Below, in pieces: positions 8,640 through 17,410 of a stretch of 64,000 nucleotides of DNA. The stretch is from the IMG/VR virus record IMGVR_UViG_3300025099_003636, positions 1-64,000 of that record. One strand, 5' to 3'. A program made the position numbers and the translations under genes. How positions within the stretch are numbered: the first letter of the stretch is position 1; the number at the start of each line of letters is the position of its first letter. The stretch comes from a virus. Under the pieces are notes generated by a model that saw nothing but the letters and a program-made list of their open reading frames with translations, did not search any database and was not told the origin of the DNA.

Positions 8640-9348
8640 AAGAATATTGATATCTGGTGGGGAAGGTAATTTAAATAAACAATTACGTAATTATAATCAA
8701 ACTGATATACTCCATATACCAACCCAATTAGAAATGGATATAACCAAAATAGATGAGGTTGAGCGAGTTATAAAAGAGTTTTCACCAACTCATATTATCC
8801 ATACAGCTGCTATAACAAGACCTATGTCAATACATGAACAAAATCCAACTATAAGCATACAAACTAATATAGTGGGTACCGCTAATATAGCTTTAATGTG
8901 TTTAAAATATAAAATTAAGTTAATTTACACTTCTACTGATTATGTTTATAATGGTGTTAAAGGTGATTATAAAGAAACTGATGGTGTTAACCCATTTACT
9001 AGTTATGGGTGGTCTAAGTTGGGTGGTGAGTGTTCTGTTAAAATGTGTCCAAATCATTTAATACTTAGATTGGCTATGTGTGAAAGACCCTTTCCACACC
9101 CAAAAGCTTTAGTAGATATGGTTAAAAGTCCTATATATGTAGACCAAGTAGCTAATATAATATTAAAACTTATTGATGAAGTAGGTGTGATAAATATAGG
9201 GGGTAAAGCTCAATCAGTTTTTGATTTTGTTAAAAAAGATAACCCTAATATAGATAAAATAACATTGAGCGAAATCGGTGATGTCAGTATGGCCACAAAT
9301 TGTTCAATGAATATAGATAAATTAAAAACTTTGATGACTAATGATTAA
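8632..9348 (+). CDS. RmlD-like nucleotide-sugar reductase (SDR)
   Basis: 238 aa. The N-terminus RILISGGEGNLNKQL is a glycine-rich nucleotide-binding loop. PTHIIHTAAITRP, IYTSTDYVYNG and TSYGWSKLGGE match dTDP-4-dehydrorhamnose reductases (YxxxK catalytic pair). It would reduce a 4-keto-sugar as the last step of a dTDP-deoxysugar pathway. It is shorter than RmlD (about 290 aa) and the C-terminal substrate domain looks reduced. Overlaps at both ends indicate coupled translation. Confidence 0.7.
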   Translation: MNRRILISGGEGNLNKQLRNYNQTDILHIPTQLEMDITKIDEVERVIKEFSPTHIIHTAAITRPMSIHEQNPTISIQTNIVGTANIALMCLKYKIKLIYTSTDYVYNGVKGDYKETDGVNPFTSYGWSKLGGECSVKMCPNHLILRLAMCERPFPHPKALVDMVKSPIYVDQVANIILKLIDEVGVINIGGKAQSVFDFVKKDNPNIDKITLSEIGDVSMATNCSMNIDKLKTLMTND

Positions 9349-9952
9349 AATTAATTTAGGTTGTGGTAATAATCCTTTAAAAGATTATATAAATGTGGAT
9401 ATGGACACCATAGAAGATTTAAGAGAAAGGTATCCAGATAAAGAGTTTCCTGACACTACTATTATAAAAAACTGGGACATTTTTAATTTACCTGTTCCAG
9501 ATAATTCTGTGGATGAAGTTAGAGCTGATTGTTTATTTGAACATTTGACGTTTAAAGAAGAGAAGAGGGCTTTTCATGAAGTTAAAAGAGTTTTAAAACC
9601 TGGGGGTACATTTAACTTATCTGTACCGGATTTAGAGCACATAATCAAATCTTGGTTAGAGGCTGAAGATGACTGGAAGGATTGGTATAGGGATGATGAT
9701 GAAGCTATATCACAAAAACACTGGTTTGGAACTTATGAGTATTCCTATAAAAATAGGTGGGGTTATGCTATGGCTGTATTATACGGTAGTCAAAATGGTG
9801 ATGGTCAACATCATAAAAATGGGTATACTATTGGTAAATTAAAGAATATCGCTAAGGTTATGTCTTTTGATGTTGTTTCTTATGAAATATATCCGTGGCA
9901 TAATGATAATGGTGTGTCAAAAATAATAAGATTTATAAGTAAAAAACAATAG
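9341..9952 (+). CDS. SAM-dependent methyltransferase (type 11-like)
   Basis: 203 aa. It begins MIKINLGCGNNPLKDYINVD, the SAM motif I right at the N-terminus, followed by VRADCLFEHLTF and KRVLKPGGTFNLSVPD, which are the later conserved strands of class I methyltransferases. This type is frequent in polysaccharide clusters. The acceptor is unknown. The start overlaps the preceding reductase by eight bases. Confidence 0.75.
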   Translation: MIKINLGCGNNPLKDYINVDMDTIEDLRERYPDKEFPDTTIIKNWDIFNLPVPDNSVDEVRADCLFEHLTFKEEKRAFHEVKRVLKPGGTFNLSVPDLEHIIKSWLEAEDDWKDWYRDDDEAISQKHWFGTYEYSYKNRWGYAMAVLYGSQNGDGQHHKNGYTIGKLKNIAKVMSFDVVSYEIYPWHNDNGVSKIIRFISKKQ

Positions 9953-9954
9953 AT

Positions 9955-10851
9955 ATGAAAATACCAGATTATTCAGATGTGTGGGAAAATTTTATAAAAG
10001 ATAATTATTTTCCAACAAGCCTAAGAAATCCAAGAACTTTAGATTTTAAAGAATTTAAAGATATGGTTTACAATAAACCGGAAAAAACAAAACAATTAAT
10101 TTTAGATATGTTATCCGGTGATGTACTAGTTTTAAAAAATGCGTTAAGTAGAGAAGAAGCCATCAAAATAAAAAAAGAATTATATGATTATGGTAATGAT
10201 ACACCAGAACAAGATTTAAGAGAAGATAGTAAAATACCAAATTATCACATAAAAAATCAATTAAGGTATAAAATTAAAGATGGTTATAATGAATTAGCTC
10301 ATTCATATTATTTTTATCGTTGGAATGAAGATACACTTAAATTATTTAGTCGTATTGATGAGGTGTGGGACACTGTTAAAATTTTTAATGGTTTAGACAT
10401 TAACGAATATAAAAATAATCTTCCTGAAGATAAAATAATAGATAGGGTACAAGTACTTCATTATCCACTAAATAGTGGAGAAATAACATGTCATTGTGAT
10501 AAAGCGAGATGGCAAAAAACAAATATAGGTTTTAATCTAACTGAGATTGGTGAGGATTATGATGTGGGTGGTGCGTATTTTTTAAACTCTGATGATGATG
10601 AAGTTCATATGGAACCTTATATAGAAATTGGAGATGCTCCTATATTTCTACCTAGCATATTTCATGGTGTTAGAACCCCTAAATCTGATAATCACGATAT
10701 TGATTGGGGTGCATCAAGAGGTAGGTGGTTATTATTGGCTCAAACAGTACAATCACAATGTTTAGAGAATAGAGAAAAATCTGTGAGTTTAGAAAATTAC
10801 AAAAAAGACCCTACAAAAATTTTAGAAAATTTTAAAAAAGATTATAAATAA
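9955..10851 (+). CDS. Putative Fe(II)/2-oxoglutarate oxygenase
   Basis: 298 aa. A double-stranded beta-helix oxygenase core is suggested by GEITCHCDKARWQKTNIGFNL (HxD-like iron site), DVGGAYFLN and DAPIFLPSIFHGVRTP (distal His followed by Arg-Thr-Pro). The N-terminal 90 residues are helical and charged and not recognised. It is probably a hydroxylase acting on a sugar, lipid or protein in the glycan pathway. This is a second, distinct oxygenase besides the PhyH-like one at 4293. Confidence 0.55.
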   Translation: MKIPDYSDVWENFIKDNYFPTSLRNPRTLDFKEFKDMVYNKPEKTKQLILDMLSGDVLVLKNALSREEAIKIKKELYDYGNDTPEQDLREDSKIPNYHIKNQLRYKIKDGYNELAHSYYFYRWNEDTLKLFSRIDEVWDTVKIFNGLDINEYKNNLPEDKIIDRVQVLHYPLNSGEITCHCDKARWQKTNIGFNLTEIGEDYDVGGAYFLNSDDDEVHMEPYIEIGDAPIFLPSIFHGVRTPKSDNHDIDWGASRGRWLLLAQTVQSQCLENREKSVSLENYKKDPTKILENFKKDYK

Positions 10852-10852
10852 T

Positions 10853-11887
10853 ATGGATTATAAAGATAGTTTAACCATATTAGTACCTTTATGGGGGAGA
10901 TTTCCTGAAACACTTAGAATGCTTAAACATATGTCAGATGTTAAAATGCCTTTTAAAATTTTACTTGCTGATGGTGGTGGGAATGACCATAAAGAAAAAT
11001 TTAATAAAAAAAATTACCCTGATTTAAATTTAGAATATATTTCTTTTGGTCGTGATAATAATATTCATGATTTTATGGTTAAAATGAATAAATCCTGCCA
11101 AAAAATAGATACACCATTAACTATTATGGTAGATAATGATGATTTATTGTCTGTAGATGGGTTAATAAAAGGAATTAAATTTTTAAATAATAACCACGAC
11201 TACACCAGCTATAGAGGTGATGTACATTGTGTTTTCGGTGAAAAATCTATATACAAACAACCAACTAGAAGCGCTTCAACAGCTTTAGATAGATTTATAT
11301 TTCCTAAAGATGGGATAAACTCAGGTTGGCATGATATTGTTAGGACCTATACCCTCAAAACTTTTTTTGAAATTATGGATAACACTAAAACTAATGACTT
11401 ACAGTTAGTTTTTTCTATTAATAGGTATTGGCATACATTATATGGTAAATCCTACAAAGATAATACTAGTCCTTTTTATTATCACATAGCTGGTAATAGT
11501 TTAGTTTGGGATAAGGGTCTTTATTCACCAACCAGAAAATGGTTTGTTGATGGGGCTTTTGTAGACTCTATGGGTATTAATATTAGTATGGTTTACAATT
11601 TATTAAATAAGAAAAATGAATTGTCTGGTTTAGATGGTAGAGTTATCATAGCTAAAAGAATTTTGAGTCATTTGGCTGAATTAAATGGTATAGAATCAAA
11701 GGATTTTAATATTGTAGATAAAAAAATTGTCGAGTCCCTTGTGTCTTCGTATAATTATGATGAATTAGTTTTATCAACACTAGATAAACCAAATAAAAAT
11801 ACTACCTTTGTATTAAGTGGAACATTACCAGAAATTTCATTAGATTATGGTAGAGATAAAATAAAAATATTAGAACTATTAGGGTGA
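10853..11887 (+). CDS. Family 2-like glycosyltransferase (TIGR00180 type)
   Basis: 344 aa. The N-terminal GT-A domain shows LTILVPLWGRFPETLRMLKH, KILLADGGGND and a metal-binding DxD-like motif in IMVDNDDLL. The pattern fits the TIGR00180 glycosyltransferase family often found in marine phages and bacteria. The C-terminal 200 residues would hold the acceptor site. Donor and acceptor are not predictable. The next gene starts with a GTG overlapping this stop. Confidence 0.7.
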   Translation: MDYKDSLTILVPLWGRFPETLRMLKHMSDVKMPFKILLADGGGNDHKEKFNKKNYPDLNLEYISFGRDNNIHDFMVKMNKSCQKIDTPLTIMVDNDDLLSVDGLIKGIKFLNNNHDYTSYRGDVHCVFGEKSIYKQPTRSASTALDRFIFPKDGINSGWHDIVRTYTLKTFFEIMDNTKTNDLQLVFSINRYWHTLYGKSYKDNTSPFYYHIAGNSLVWDKGLYSPTRKWFVDGAFVDSMGINISMVYNLLNKKNELSGLDGRVIIAKRILSHLAELNGIESKDFNIVDKKIVESLVSSYNYDELVLSTLDKPNKNTTFVLSGTLPEISLDYGRDKIKILELLG

Positions 11888-12831
11888 TAAATTTATTTAA
11901 TATAGAAAATTATAATATAGATACCTCAAAATTTAGTCACTATTTACATGGCTCAATAGTTAGTGAATTTGAGTCTAACTTTTGTGAGTATGTTGGGGCA
12001 AAATATGCGTGTTCTGTTAATAGTGCTACGAACGCAATATTTTTAGCTTTATTAAATAAAAATCAACACGTAATAGTTCCTAGTATGATACCCCCAGTAG
12101 TGTGTAATGCTATATTAACTTCTGGAAATAAGTTAGATTTTAATGATAATACTGATTGGGTCGGTGATTCTTACATTCTTCATGAATTTGATGATTACAA
12201 GATTATTGATTCTGCACAAAAAGTAGATTGTAATCAATTTAAAAACGAAGCAAATGACGAAGATTTAATGATATTTAGTTTTTACCCTACTAAACCTATA
12301 GGTAGTTCTGATGGGGGTATAATTGTATCAAATGATTATGATAAGATACGGTGGTTTAAAGAAGCTACTATGAATGGTATGACATATGCACATAATAACT
12401 GGGATAGGACTATCAAATTTCCAGGTTATAAAATGTACATGAATTCTATTCAATGTCATATAGCAAATGAAAATTTAAAATTATTGGATTTTAAAAAAAT
12501 GAAACTTAGTTCTATTAGAAAAAAATATAATAAGGCTTTTGGTTATGATAATACTTCTGACCATTTATATAGGATTGAGGTGGATAATCGTGATGAGTTT
12601 ATTGATAACATGAAATCTAGTGGTATTATTTGTGGTGTACACTATGACGCTTTACACGAGGTAAAAGCCTACCGTGAATCTACTAGTAGGCCGTATAATG
12701 TTACAGATAAAATATGTAAAAATACTTCAACTGTAGCTAAAAAAACAGTTAGTATACCTTTTCATGAAAAATTAGATTATGATGATAGTGTGAATTACAT
12801 TATAGAAAAGGTAAATAGATATAGGAAATGA
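11884..12831 (+). CDS. DegT/DnrJ/EryC1-family sugar aminotransferase
   Basis: 315 aa, GTG start. PLP-enzyme features are CSVNSATNAIFLALL, HVIVPSMIPP, KIIDSAQKVD (the Asp-x-Ala-Gln PLP-anchoring motif, here DSAQ) and MIFSFYPTKPIGSSDGG with the Schiff-base lysine. It transfers an amino group from glutamate to a nucleotide-linked keto-sugar. With the FdtA-like isomerase at 7325 it suggests a 3-amino-deoxysugar. It is slightly shorter than the usual 360-400 aa, mostly in the C-terminal domain. Confidence 0.8.
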   Translation: MINLFNIENYNIDTSKFSHYLHGSIVSEFESNFCEYVGAKYACSVNSATNAIFLALLNKNQHVIVPSMIPPVVCNAILTSGNKLDFNDNTDWVGDSYILHEFDDYKIIDSAQKVDCNQFKNEANDEDLMIFSFYPTKPIGSSDGGIIVSNDYDKIRWFKEATMNGMTYAHNNWDRTIKFPGYKMYMNSIQCHIANENLKLLDFKKMKLSSIRKKYNKAFGYDNTSDHLYRIEVDNRDEFIDNMKSSGIICGVHYDALHEVKAYRESTSRPYNVTDKICKNTSTVAKKTVSIPFHEKLDYDDSVNYIIEKVNRYRK

Positions 12832-13802
12832 AAACAGCTTTAATTACGGGAATTAACGGGCAAGATGGCTCTTATTTAGCTGAATTACTACTAGATAAAG
12901 GGTATGAGGTTTGGGGTATACTAAAGCGTAATTCTGTTTCTGAAAATCAAACAGCTAGAATTCCTGACAACGTATTTAAAAGATTAAACTTGGTTTATGG
13001 TGACTTACTAGATATGTCATCTTTATTACAAGTCTTACAAAAATCTAATCCTGATGAGGTATATAATTTAGCTGCTCAGTCTCATGTTAGAATTAGTTTT
13101 GACCAACCGGTTTACACGTCACAAGTTACTGGGTTAGGAACTCTTAACCTATTAGAAGCTATTAGATTAACCAACCAAAACATAAAAGTTTATCAAGCAA
13201 GTAGTTCAGAGATGTTTGGAAATAATGTAGATAGTGATGGTTACCAGAGAGAAACCACATCTATGAATCCAGTGTCCCCGTATGGGTGTGCAAAAGTATT
13301 TTCCTACAACATATGTAGAAATTATAGAAATTCTTATGGTATGTTTATTTCTAATGGCATATTATTTAATCACGAATCTCCTAGAAGAGGTACTAATTTT
13401 GTTACCAATAAAGTGGCAAAAGAAGCTGTTAAAATAAAATTAGGTTTATCGAATGAATTAAAACTTGGTAATTTAAATGCTAGTAGGGATTGGGGTCATG
13501 CAAAAGACTATGTTGAGGCTATGTGGTTAATTTTACAACATAACAAATCTGATGATTTTGTATGTTCTACAGGTGTATCACATACAGTTAAGGATTTAGT
13601 AGAGTACGTATTTCAATCCTTGGAGTTGGACTGGAAAGATTATGTCGTTCAAGATAAAAAATATTTAAGACCTGAGGAACTTGAGCATCTTAAAGGTGAC
13701 TGTTCAAAAATAAAAACTGAATTAGGTTGGTCACATAATTATAATTTTCAGTCTATGATGGATGAAATGATTGAGTATTGGTTAGAATATTATGAACAAT
13801 AA
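12828..13802 (+). CDS. gmd: GDP-mannose 4,6-dehydratase
   Basis: 324 aa. It converts GDP-mannose to GDP-4-keto-6-deoxymannose. Gmd signatures include LITGINGQDGSYLAELLL, the NADP-binding loop, then VYNLAAQSHVRISFDQP, QASSSEMFGN, MNPVSPYGCAKVFSY with YxxxK, and LFNHESPRRGTNFVT. It is slightly shorter than bacterial Gmd (about 345-370 aa). The adjacent gene is the Fcl partner, so the pair makes GDP-L-fucose. The two genes overlap by 11 bases. Confidence 0.88.
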   Translation: MKTALITGINGQDGSYLAELLLDKGYEVWGILKRNSVSENQTARIPDNVFKRLNLVYGDLLDMSSLLQVLQKSNPDEVYNLAAQSHVRISFDQPVYTSQVTGLGTLNLLEAIRLTNQNIKVYQASSSEMFGNNVDSDGYQRETTSMNPVSPYGCAKVFSYNICRNYRNSYGMFISNGILFNHESPRRGTNFVTNKVAKEAVKIKLGLSNELKLGNLNASRDWGHAKDYVEAMWLILQHNKSDDFVCSTGVSHTVKDLVEYVFQSLELDWKDYVVQDKKYLRPEELEHLKGDCSKIKTELGWSHNYNFQSMMDEMIEYWLEYYEQ

Positions 13803-14706
13803 ACCTAAAACTTTAATTACTGGGGGTAGTGGTTTAGTTGGGTCCGCTATTGGTGGTGTGAAAATGAAAGTTAGTAGTAACTTTGATTTACGAAATTCGA
13901 CTATTACTGATAAATTATTTAAAGATATTGAGCCTAAAAATGTTATTCATTGTGCGGCTAAAGTAGGTGGATTAGGAGGGAACATGAATATGAAAGGTGA
14001 ATTTTTTTATGATAACATAATGATTAATACAAATGTTATAGAATCTTGTAGAAAATACAACATAGAAAAACTAGTGTGTTTTTTATCTACTTGTGTATTT
14101 CCCGACAATGTCGAATACCCATTAACTGAAAAAAAGATTCATTTGGGTGAACCCCACCATTCTAATTATCCGTATGCTTACGCTAAAAGAATGGCGGAAA
14201 TACAAATTAGAGCTTATAGAGAACAATATGACTTAAATTACGTATGTGTTATTCCAACTAATATATATGGACCAAATGACAATTTTAATTTAGATAATGG
14301 GCATGTTATACCTTCACTTATCCATAAATGTTATTTAGCAAAACAAAGTAACAAACCATTTAACGTTTGGGGTAGTGGGAAACCTTTAAGAGAATTTATA
14401 TATTCTAAAGATGTTGCTAAATTAACTGAGTGGGTATTAGATAATTATGATGAAAAAGAACCTATAATTTTATCTACCTCAGAAGAAGTTTCAATTAAGG
14501 AAGTGGTTAATATGATTGTAAAACATATGTCTTTCGAAGGGGATGTTATATGGGAAGATGATAAACCAGATGGTCAATTTAGAAAACCTAGTGACAATAG
14601 TAAATTATTATCTTATTTACCAGATTTTAAATTTACTAGTTTAGATGATGGTCTAAAAGAAACTATAGAGTGGTTTGTTGATAATTATGAAAGCTGTAGA
14701 AAATAA
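13792..14706 (+). CDS. fcl: GDP-L-fucose synthase
   Basis: 304 aa. It epimerises and reduces GDP-4-keto-6-deoxymannose to GDP-L-fucose. Hallmarks are LITGGSGLVGSAI, HCAAKVGGLGGN, LSTCVFPD, YPYAYAKRMAE with the catalytic YxxxK, TNIYGPNDNF and VWGSGKPLREFIY. It is the last gene of the glycan operon and is followed by an 18-base gap before phoH. Paired with gmd, it is strong evidence that fucose (or a derivative) is part of the phage-specified glycan. Confidence 0.88.
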   Translation: MNNKPKTLITGGSGLVGSAIGGVKMKVSSNFDLRNSTITDKLFKDIEPKNVIHCAAKVGGLGGNMNMKGEFFYDNIMINTNVIESCRKYNIEKLVCFLSTCVFPDNVEYPLTEKKIHLGEPHHSNYPYAYAKRMAEIQIRAYREQYDLNYVCVIPTNIYGPNDNFNLDNGHVIPSLIHKCYLAKQSNKPFNVWGSGKPLREFIYSKDVAKLTEWVLDNYDEKEPIILSTSEEVSIKEVVNMIVKHMSFEGDVIWEDDKPDGQFRKPSDNSKLLSYLPDFKFTSLDDGLKETIEWFVDNYESCRK

Positions 14707-14724
14707 AGATTTTAAATATTAATA

Positions 14725-15468
14725 ATGGGAAGAAGAAGTAAAAAATTAAGTAGGGAAGAACAAATGGAGGTAGAAGAATGGATTTACCAAAATAATACCG
14801 AAGAAAAAAGACTTTCGGACACTATGACTATTAGTGTTAAGTGTAAAACTGAAAATCAAAAAGCCCTAGTCAATGCTATAAAAGAAAAAGAAGTTGTTAT
14901 TTGTTCTGGTCCGGCTGGTACAGGTAAAACTTATTTAGCGTGTGCGGAAGCACTAAAACTAATCAAACGTTATGCTAAATATAAAAAAATTGTAATTGTA
15001 AAATCTGTAACCACATTAAAGAATGAGGAAATTGGGTTTCTTAAAGGTGGTTTAAGAGAAAAAATGGAACCCTTTATGTTTTCATTTGTACATAATTTTG
15101 AGAAGTTGGTGGGACAAACTATCACCTCTAGACTTAGGGAATTAAAAACTATAGAAGAATTACCTATTGCTTATATGAGAGGTATTAATTTAGATAGGTC
15201 TATTATTATTATTGATGAAGCTCAAAATATATCACAAGAAAATATAAGGACTATTATGACAAGATTAGGTAAAGATTCAAAAATGATATTCTTAGGTGAT
15301 GAGAGACAACAAGATTCTAAAGGTGGTAATGGTTTAACCTTTTTAATGGACCATTTTCAACATATCGAAGAAATTGGGTGTGTCCAATTTAATAAATCTG
15401 ACGTTGTTAGAAATCCTTTAATAGCAAAAATAGAAAGGGTTTTTGATTCTTTACAAAAGAATAAATAA
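14725..15468 (+). CDS. phoH: PhoH-family ATPase
   Basis: 247 aa. The P-loop VICSGPAGTGKTYLA is near residue 60, the Walker B segment is SIIIIDEAQNIS, and ILKGG-like and GDERQQDSKGGNGL segments match the PhoH domain, related to superfamily 1 helicases. PhoH is a common auxiliary gene in marine T4-like phages; its molecular role is still uncertain, with RNA helicase or nucleotide-dependent functions proposed. The gene follows the glycan operon and precedes unknown phage genes. Confidence 0.85.
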   Translation: MGRRSKKLSREEQMEVEEWIYQNNTEEKRLSDTMTISVKCKTENQKALVNAIKEKEVVICSGPAGTGKTYLACAEALKLIKRYAKYKKIVIVKSVTTLKNEEIGFLKGGLREKMEPFMFSFVHNFEKLVGQTITSRLRELKTIEELPIAYMRGINLDRSIIIIDEAQNISQENIRTIMTRLGKDSKMIFLGDERQQDSKGGNGLTFLMDHFQHIEEIGCVQFNKSDVVRNPLIAKIERVFDSLQKNK

Positions 15469-15483
15469 TAGTTAGTTTTGAGT

Positions 15484-16062
15484 ATGATAATTAGTGTTAC
15501 TATAAATGATGTTTTAAGAGATATTTTATCTAGGTTTGAGGATGTTTACAACAAATATCACGAAGAAGGGGTAAAATCTAGTGTTTTAACACCGGATTTA
15601 TTAGAGTACACACATTTTAAAACTTCTGATGAATTATATGAATTTATGTATGAAGAATCACCTATGGAAATATTTGGTCAGGCTAAGGAGGTAGCTAGTA
15701 ATGTTATGACTCACTTGAAGTCCTTGTATAAGGAGATGCCTAAAAACTATAAATTAAGAATTGTGGGGGATGATTTAGGTAGAGCTAAGTCTTCTACTTT
15801 GTGGTTTTTAGCTAAATATGGGTGTTCTTGTGATGAGATATCTTTTTACAATACAGAAACAGTAGAAGAAATGTGGGTAAAAACAGATTTATTTATAACT
15901 GCTGATGTTGACTTAATAGAGTCTAAACCGGAAAATAAAGAATTAATAATCGTAGATAAAGTTTACAATAAAGATTTAGTTTGTAATCTACGTATAAAAA
16001 CAATAAAAGAAATTGAGTCGTTTGAAAACATATATGGAGAACATAAGCAAATTGAGGCTTAG
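15484..16062 (+). CDS. Uncharacterised phage protein with HAD-like features
   Basis: About 192 aa; the ATG at 15484 is preferred over an in-frame TTG at 15478. Not firmly recognised. The stretch YKLRIVGDDLGRAKSSTLWFLAKYGC followed by WVKTDLFITADVDLI resembles the later half of small HAD-like or 5'-nucleotidase-type phage proteins (a strand, a conserved Asp, then a W-x-x-x-D signature). The N-terminal DxD nucleophile typical of active HADs is not obvious. It lies between phoH and a small unknown gene. Confidence 0.5.
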   Translation: MIISVTINDVLRDILSRFEDVYNKYHEEGVKSSVLTPDLLEYTHFKTSDELYEFMYEESPMEIFGQAKEVASNVMTHLKSLYKEMPKNYKLRIVGDDLGRAKSSTLWFLAKYGCSCDEISFYNTETVEEMWVKTDLFITADVDLIESKPENKELIIVDKVYNKDLVCNLRIKTIKEIESFENIYGEHKQIEA

Positions 16063-16348
16063 AGTTGGTGACGAAGTTTTATACTATGATGTGGATGAAT
16101 TCATGTCTAATATAACTTACACACCAATAGAAAAGATGACCGGTGACACCTCAATAGAATATCAAAATACCGATATAATGTTGCCTAAGTTTGAATTTTT
16201 TAAGGTTATGATTGACACCACTTGTAATGTTATAGAGGATGTCGATGATAATCTGGGGGTATTGTCATTAAATAAGATGTCGGTATCCTATAAGTTGGCC
16301 TTAAACACTTTAATAAAATATAAAATAATTAAAAAAAACAATAAATAA
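16034..16348 (+). CDS. Small hypothetical protein
   Basis: 104 aa from ATG 16034; an upstream TTG at 16013 in the same frame would lie deeper inside the preceding gene. It is mixed alpha/beta with no recognised domain; it begins MENISKLRLRVGDEVLYYD and ends in a lysine-rich tail (IIKKNNK). It overlaps the preceding gene by 29 bases and its stop overlaps the following start, so it is probably co-translated with them. No function proposed. Confidence 0.5.
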   Translation: MENISKLRLRVGDEVLYYDVDEFMSNITYTPIEKMTGDTSIEYQNTDIMLPKFEFFKVMIDTTCNVIEDVDDNLGVLSLNKMSVSYKLALNTLIKYKIIKKNNK

Positions 16349-17406
16349 TGGAACAATTACAACAATTAGAAAATGCCTTGACCAAGCTAAAGAATAAAGA
16401 GTCAAAAATCTATTTTTTAACACAAGATACCAATGGTAATGCTGCAGCATCAGTCAATACGAATTATCAATATGTTAAACATCTTAATGAAGCTGGGTAT
16501 AACGCTTACATATTACATGAAAAAAGTGACTATAAAGGTGTTAGTTCTTGGTTAGATGAAGAGTATGTGAATTTACCTCACGCAAATATAGAGGGTGGTG
16601 AATTAAAAGTAGGTCCACAAGATTTTGTGGTTATACCTGAAATCTTTGGTCATGTGTTAGAACAATTAATGAACATGCCTTGTACGAAAATAATTTTATC
16701 ACAATGTTATGACTACACACTAGAAACTCTAAATCCTGGTTTTGGTTGGGCTAACTATAATGTAACTAAATGCATAACAACAAGTGAGACTCAGGCTGAA
16801 TACCTTAAAAAGTTATTCCCTTCTGTTGAGTATAGTGTGATTACACCAACTATTCCAGAATATTTTAAAGACTCTGAAAAACCTAAACGACCTGTTATAG
16901 GTGTCCATACTAGGGACCAACGAGAAACAATGAAACTAATTAAAGGATTTTATTTAGCACACCCACAATTTAAATGGGTAACCTTTAAAGATTTAAGGGG
17001 ATTATCTAGAAAAGATTTTGCTGTGGCTTTAAGTGAATGTTGTGTTAGTGTGTGGGTAGATAGAATTAGTAGTTATGGTACCTTCCCTCTTGAGTCTATG
17101 ATGTGTAAAACCCCTGTTATTGGTGTACTCCCTATGATGAAACCAGAGTGGTTAACCAATGATAATGGTATTTGGGCTTTTGATGAGTCTAAGTTGATTG
17201 AGGTGTTAAGTACTTATATGAAAAACTGGTTGGAGGATTCTCTCCCTAATACCTTATATGAAAAAATGGAAGAAACAGTTAAATCATTACCTAAAAATTC
17301 TGAACGTGATGGGATTGTTAGTTACTTTGATAAATTACTTGCTGATAAAGCAGTTGAGTTGGAGACTTCCCTAAATAAAGTTAAACCTGTAGAGGCAAAT
17401 ATTTAA
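16348..17406 (+). CDS. GT-B (family 4-like) glycosyltransferase
   Basis: 352 aa. After a short coiled N-terminus, the protein shows the two-Rossmann GT-B layout: IYFLTQDTNGNAAASVNTNYQ and DFVVIPEIFGHVLEQL, then a second domain from PVIGVHTRDQRETMKLIKGF through SVWVDRISSYGTFPLESMMC, where the PLESM segment corresponds to the nucleotide-sugar binding Glu motif of GT4. Its position away from the main glycan operon, beside gp55, suggests a dedicated acceptor, possibly a virion protein; that is inference. Confidence 0.7.
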   Translation: MEQLQQLENALTKLKNKESKIYFLTQDTNGNAAASVNTNYQYVKHLNEAGYNAYILHEKSDYKGVSSWLDEEYVNLPHANIEGGELKVGPQDFVVIPEIFGHVLEQLMNMPCTKIILSQCYDYTLETLNPGFGWANYNVTKCITTSETQAEYLKKLFPSVEYSVITPTIPEYFKDSEKPKRPVIGVHTRDQRETMKLIKGFYLAHPQFKWVTFKDLRGLSRKDFAVALSECCVSVWVDRISSYGTFPLESMMCKTPVIGVLPMMKPEWLTNDNGIWAFDESKLIEVLSTYMKNWLEDSLPNTLYEKMEETVKSLPKNSERDGIVSYFDKLLADKAVELETSLNKVKPVEANI

Positions 17407-17410
17407 TATT

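Noticed and set aside
1-14706. Host chromosomal polysaccharide locus joined to a phage contig
   Set aside because: Base composition and gene packing continue smoothly into PhoH and gp55, and no junction is visible. Long reads would settle it.
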